The notes beneath the pieces are model-generated. The model was not told where the DNA came from. It saw only the letters and a list, made by a program, of their open reading frames with translations, and did no database searches. A program made the translations under genes and the position numbers. Shown here piece by piece: positions 4,674 to 6,369 of a DNA stretch of 6,369 nt (position 1 is the first letter of the stretch; every line of letters begins with the position of its first letter). The DNA is from Methylotetracoccus sp. (GTDB lineage: Bacteria > Pseudomonadota > Gammaproteobacteria > Methylococcales > Methylococcaceae), in NCBI GenBank assembly GCA_025458755.1, contig JALORT010000136.1, positions 1 through 6,369 on the forward strand, written 5' to 3'.

Positions 4674-6369
4674 CTAGTTCTCATCGCCGTCATTCTTGTC
4701 CCGAAGCATCAGTTTGCGGTGTAACTCGGTCCATTCCCGCAGCCTGGATTCGATGCGGCCGTTGATGCTGTCCGCGGGGAATTCGCCCGCCTCGTCGCGC
4801 GTACCGGGTGCGACGCCCAGCAGCAGTTCGAGCGCCTGATCCAGCGCTTCCACTGCGTAAATCCGAAACCTGCCCGCTCTCGCCGCCTGCACCACATCTT
4901 CACGCAGCATCAGGTTCTTCACATTGGCCGCGGGTATCAGCACCGCCTGCTCACCGGTGAGACCGCGTGCGTGGCAGACATCGAAGAAACCCTCGATCTT
5001 TTGGTTGACGCCTCCAATCGGCTGCACGCGGCCGTGCTGGTTGATCGAACCGGTGACCGCAAAGGATTGCCTGACCGGAAGGTCGGCCAGGGACGACAAA
5101 ATGGCGCAGGATTCCGCCAACGAGGCACTGTCCCCGTCAACCATGCCGTAGGACTGCTCGAACACCAGGCTGGCAGAAACCGAAAAGGGCTGCACCCGGG
5201 CATAGCGCGCGGCCAACAGGTTCGACAGGATCATCACGCCCTTGGTGTGGATGGCACCGCCGAGTTCGGTTTCCCGTTCGATGTCGATCACCTTGCCGCT
5301 GCCGAGGCGTGTCGTCGCGGTGATGCGGGACGGTTGGCCGAAGCTGAAATCCCCCAAGCCAATGACCGACAGGCCGTTGATCTGGCCAACCACGGCACCT
5401 TCGGTATCGATGAACACGGTTCCGCGCTGGATCGCCTCATAGATTCTCTCGCGAACTCGGTCGGACCGGTGGATCTGACGATCGATCGCGGTCTGAACGT
5501 CAGCACGCGAGATGACCTGGCGTGCTGCTTGCGAGGCCCAGTAATCGGACTCCTTCAACAGGTCGACCAGGGTCCTCAGGTGGGTGCTGAGTTTCTCCGC
5601 GTCCTCGGCGACCCGCGCACTGTGGTCGATCACACGGATCACGGCATCGCGATCGAGGGGACGCAAACGGTCCCGGCGAGCCAGGCTGGCGATCAAGCGC
5701 GCATACATCGCGATGCCCTCCGCATCTCGCGCCATCGTCTCCTCGAAATCCGCCGAGACCTTGAACAGGCTGCGGAATTCCGGGTCATAGAAGTTCAGCA
5801 GATAGTAAAGAATGCGGTCGCCGATCAGCACCACCTTGAGCTTCAGCGGGATCGGCTCAGGTTCCAGCGTCGCGGTACTGATCAATCCCAGCGACCGCTC
5901 CAGCGACTCGATGCGGATCTCACCCGACTGCAGTACGCGCTTCAGGTTATCCCAGGCGAAGGGCTGCATCAGCAGCTTTCTTGCGTCCAGGATGAGATAT
6001 CCGCCGTTGGCGCGATGCAGCGCCCCCGCCTTGATCATGGTGAAATCGGTGAACAGCGCGCCCATCATCGCCTGATACTCGACCCGGCCCACCAGATTCG
6101 TGTGGCTCGGAAGGTCTTCCAACACCACCGGTGCCGAGCGGAGTTCACCGTGATCGACGATCAGGTTGACTCGGTAGCGTTGGCCGGGATTCGGCCGCGG
6201 ACCCGGAGTAAGAAAAGGTAGTCCGCCTTCCTGTTTCGGGAAGAAGTCTTCGGCGTGGGCCACAATGTCCTGTTCCGTCTGCTGTAGAAAGCGGCTGACA
6301 CCATCGAATTCGGCGTAGCGGGCCTTCAGCTCGCTGAGGAGATGATTGGCGGCGAAAGTGGCGATCTCG
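4674..6369 (-). CDS. LonB/YcbZ-like ATP-dependent serine protease (5' partial)
   Basis: The open frame continues past the right edge (564 codons visible), so the true start and the Walker A motif lie outside. A GTG at 6263 lies inside the gene: the residues upstream (LSELKARYAEF, VSRFLQQTEQDIVAH) are typical of this family. Numbering from that GTG, GALHRANGGYLILDARKLL (80-98) is the Walker B region of the AAA_32 type ATPase, and KLKVVLIGD (141-149) the next core strand. A helical segment with RDAVIRVIDHSARVAEDAEKL follows in the C-terminal AAA part (key residues 205-225). The Lon protease domain shows MVDGDSAS with catalytic Ser at codon 5127-5129, and GRVQPIGGVNQKIEG with catalytic Lys at codon 4998-5000, so the Ser-Lys dyad is intact. 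The substrate-facing tail is acidic and short. Such soluble proteases degrade damaged or regulatory proteins. The gene is read just ahead of the UspA-like gene. Confidence 0.93.
   Translation of the reverse strand, partial: EIATFAANHLLSELKARYAEFDGVSRFLQQTEQDIVAHAEDFFPKQEGGLPFLTPGPRPNPGQRYRVNLIVDHGELRSAPVVLEDLPSHTNLVGRVEYQAMMGALFTDFTMIKAGALHRANGGYLILDARKLLMQPFAWDNLKRVLQSGEIRIESLERSLGLISTATLEPEPIPLKLKVVLIGDRILYYLLNFYDPEFRSLFKVSADFEETMARDAEGIAMYARLIASLARRDRLRPLDRDAVIRVIDHSARVAEDAEKLSTHLRTLVDLLKESDYWASQAARQVISRADVQTAIDRQIHRSDRVRERIYEAIQRGTVFIDTEGAVVGQINGLSVIGLGDFSFGQPSRITATTRLGSGKVIDIERETELGGAIHTKGVMILSNLLAARYARVQPFSVSASLVFEQSYGMVDGDSASLAESCAILSSLADLPVRQSFAVTGSINQHGRVQPIGGVNQKIEGFFDVCHARGLTGEQAVLIPAANVKNLMLREDVVQAARAGRFRIYAVEALDQALELLLGVAPGTRDEAGEFPADSINGRIESRLREWTELHRKLMLRDKNDGDEN

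Noticed and set aside
4971..6221. Plus-strand open frame of 416 codons opposite the protease gene
   Set aside because: It lies wholly antisense to a gene with clear Lon motifs. Its translation has no family motifs and reflects codon bias of the opposite strand.
6261..6263. GTG as the start of the protease gene
   Set aside because: The frame is open to the window edge and the upstream residues resemble the family, so the gene starts outside the window.

Overview
The window is GC-rich bacterial DNA with dense, mostly minus-strand coding. The protein types (a LonB/YcbZ-like protease with a downstream UspA-like protein, a PhoD-like phosphatase and a DUF2064 transferase) and the codon use fit a proteobacterium. 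A gammaproteobacterium of the methanotroph or purple-sulfur kind is my guess, but nothing here fixes the taxon. There are no rRNA or tRNA genes, insertion sequences, integrases or CRISPR arrays. It reads as an ordinary chromosomal region, not a mobile island.

Layout from left to right. Positions 1-680 (minus) hold the N-terminal part of a divergent pyruvate kinase. It runs off the left edge and carries an apparent single-base frameshift at about 180. Positions 681-873 are a divergent intergenic gap. Positions 874-1626 (plus) encode a DUF2064/TIGR04282-type nucleotidyl- or glycosyl-transferase with a strong Shine-Dalgarno. A GC-rich hairpin at 1662-1688 lies between this gene and the convergent secreted PhoD-like phosphatase at 1729-3237 (minus). 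Immediately upstream of the phosphatase is a possible 24-codon basic leader ORF whose stop overlaps the phosphatase ATG. Positions 3309-3880 form a long gap with no convincing gene but several inverted repeats. Positions 3881-4666 (minus) encode a UspA-like protein, preceded after only 7 bases by a LonB-like ATP-dependent protease (4674 to beyond 6369, 5' end outside the window).

The protease and UspA-like protein probably form one transcription unit, consistent with protein quality control and stress. The phosphatase is likely exported and monofunctional, and the transferase and pyruvate kinase are divergently arranged. I see no clear undescribed multi-gene system. The points most worth a second look are the pyruvate kinase (frameshift plus loss of two potassium-ligand side chains), the possible translationally coupled leader of the phosphatase, and the structured gap at 3449-3869.
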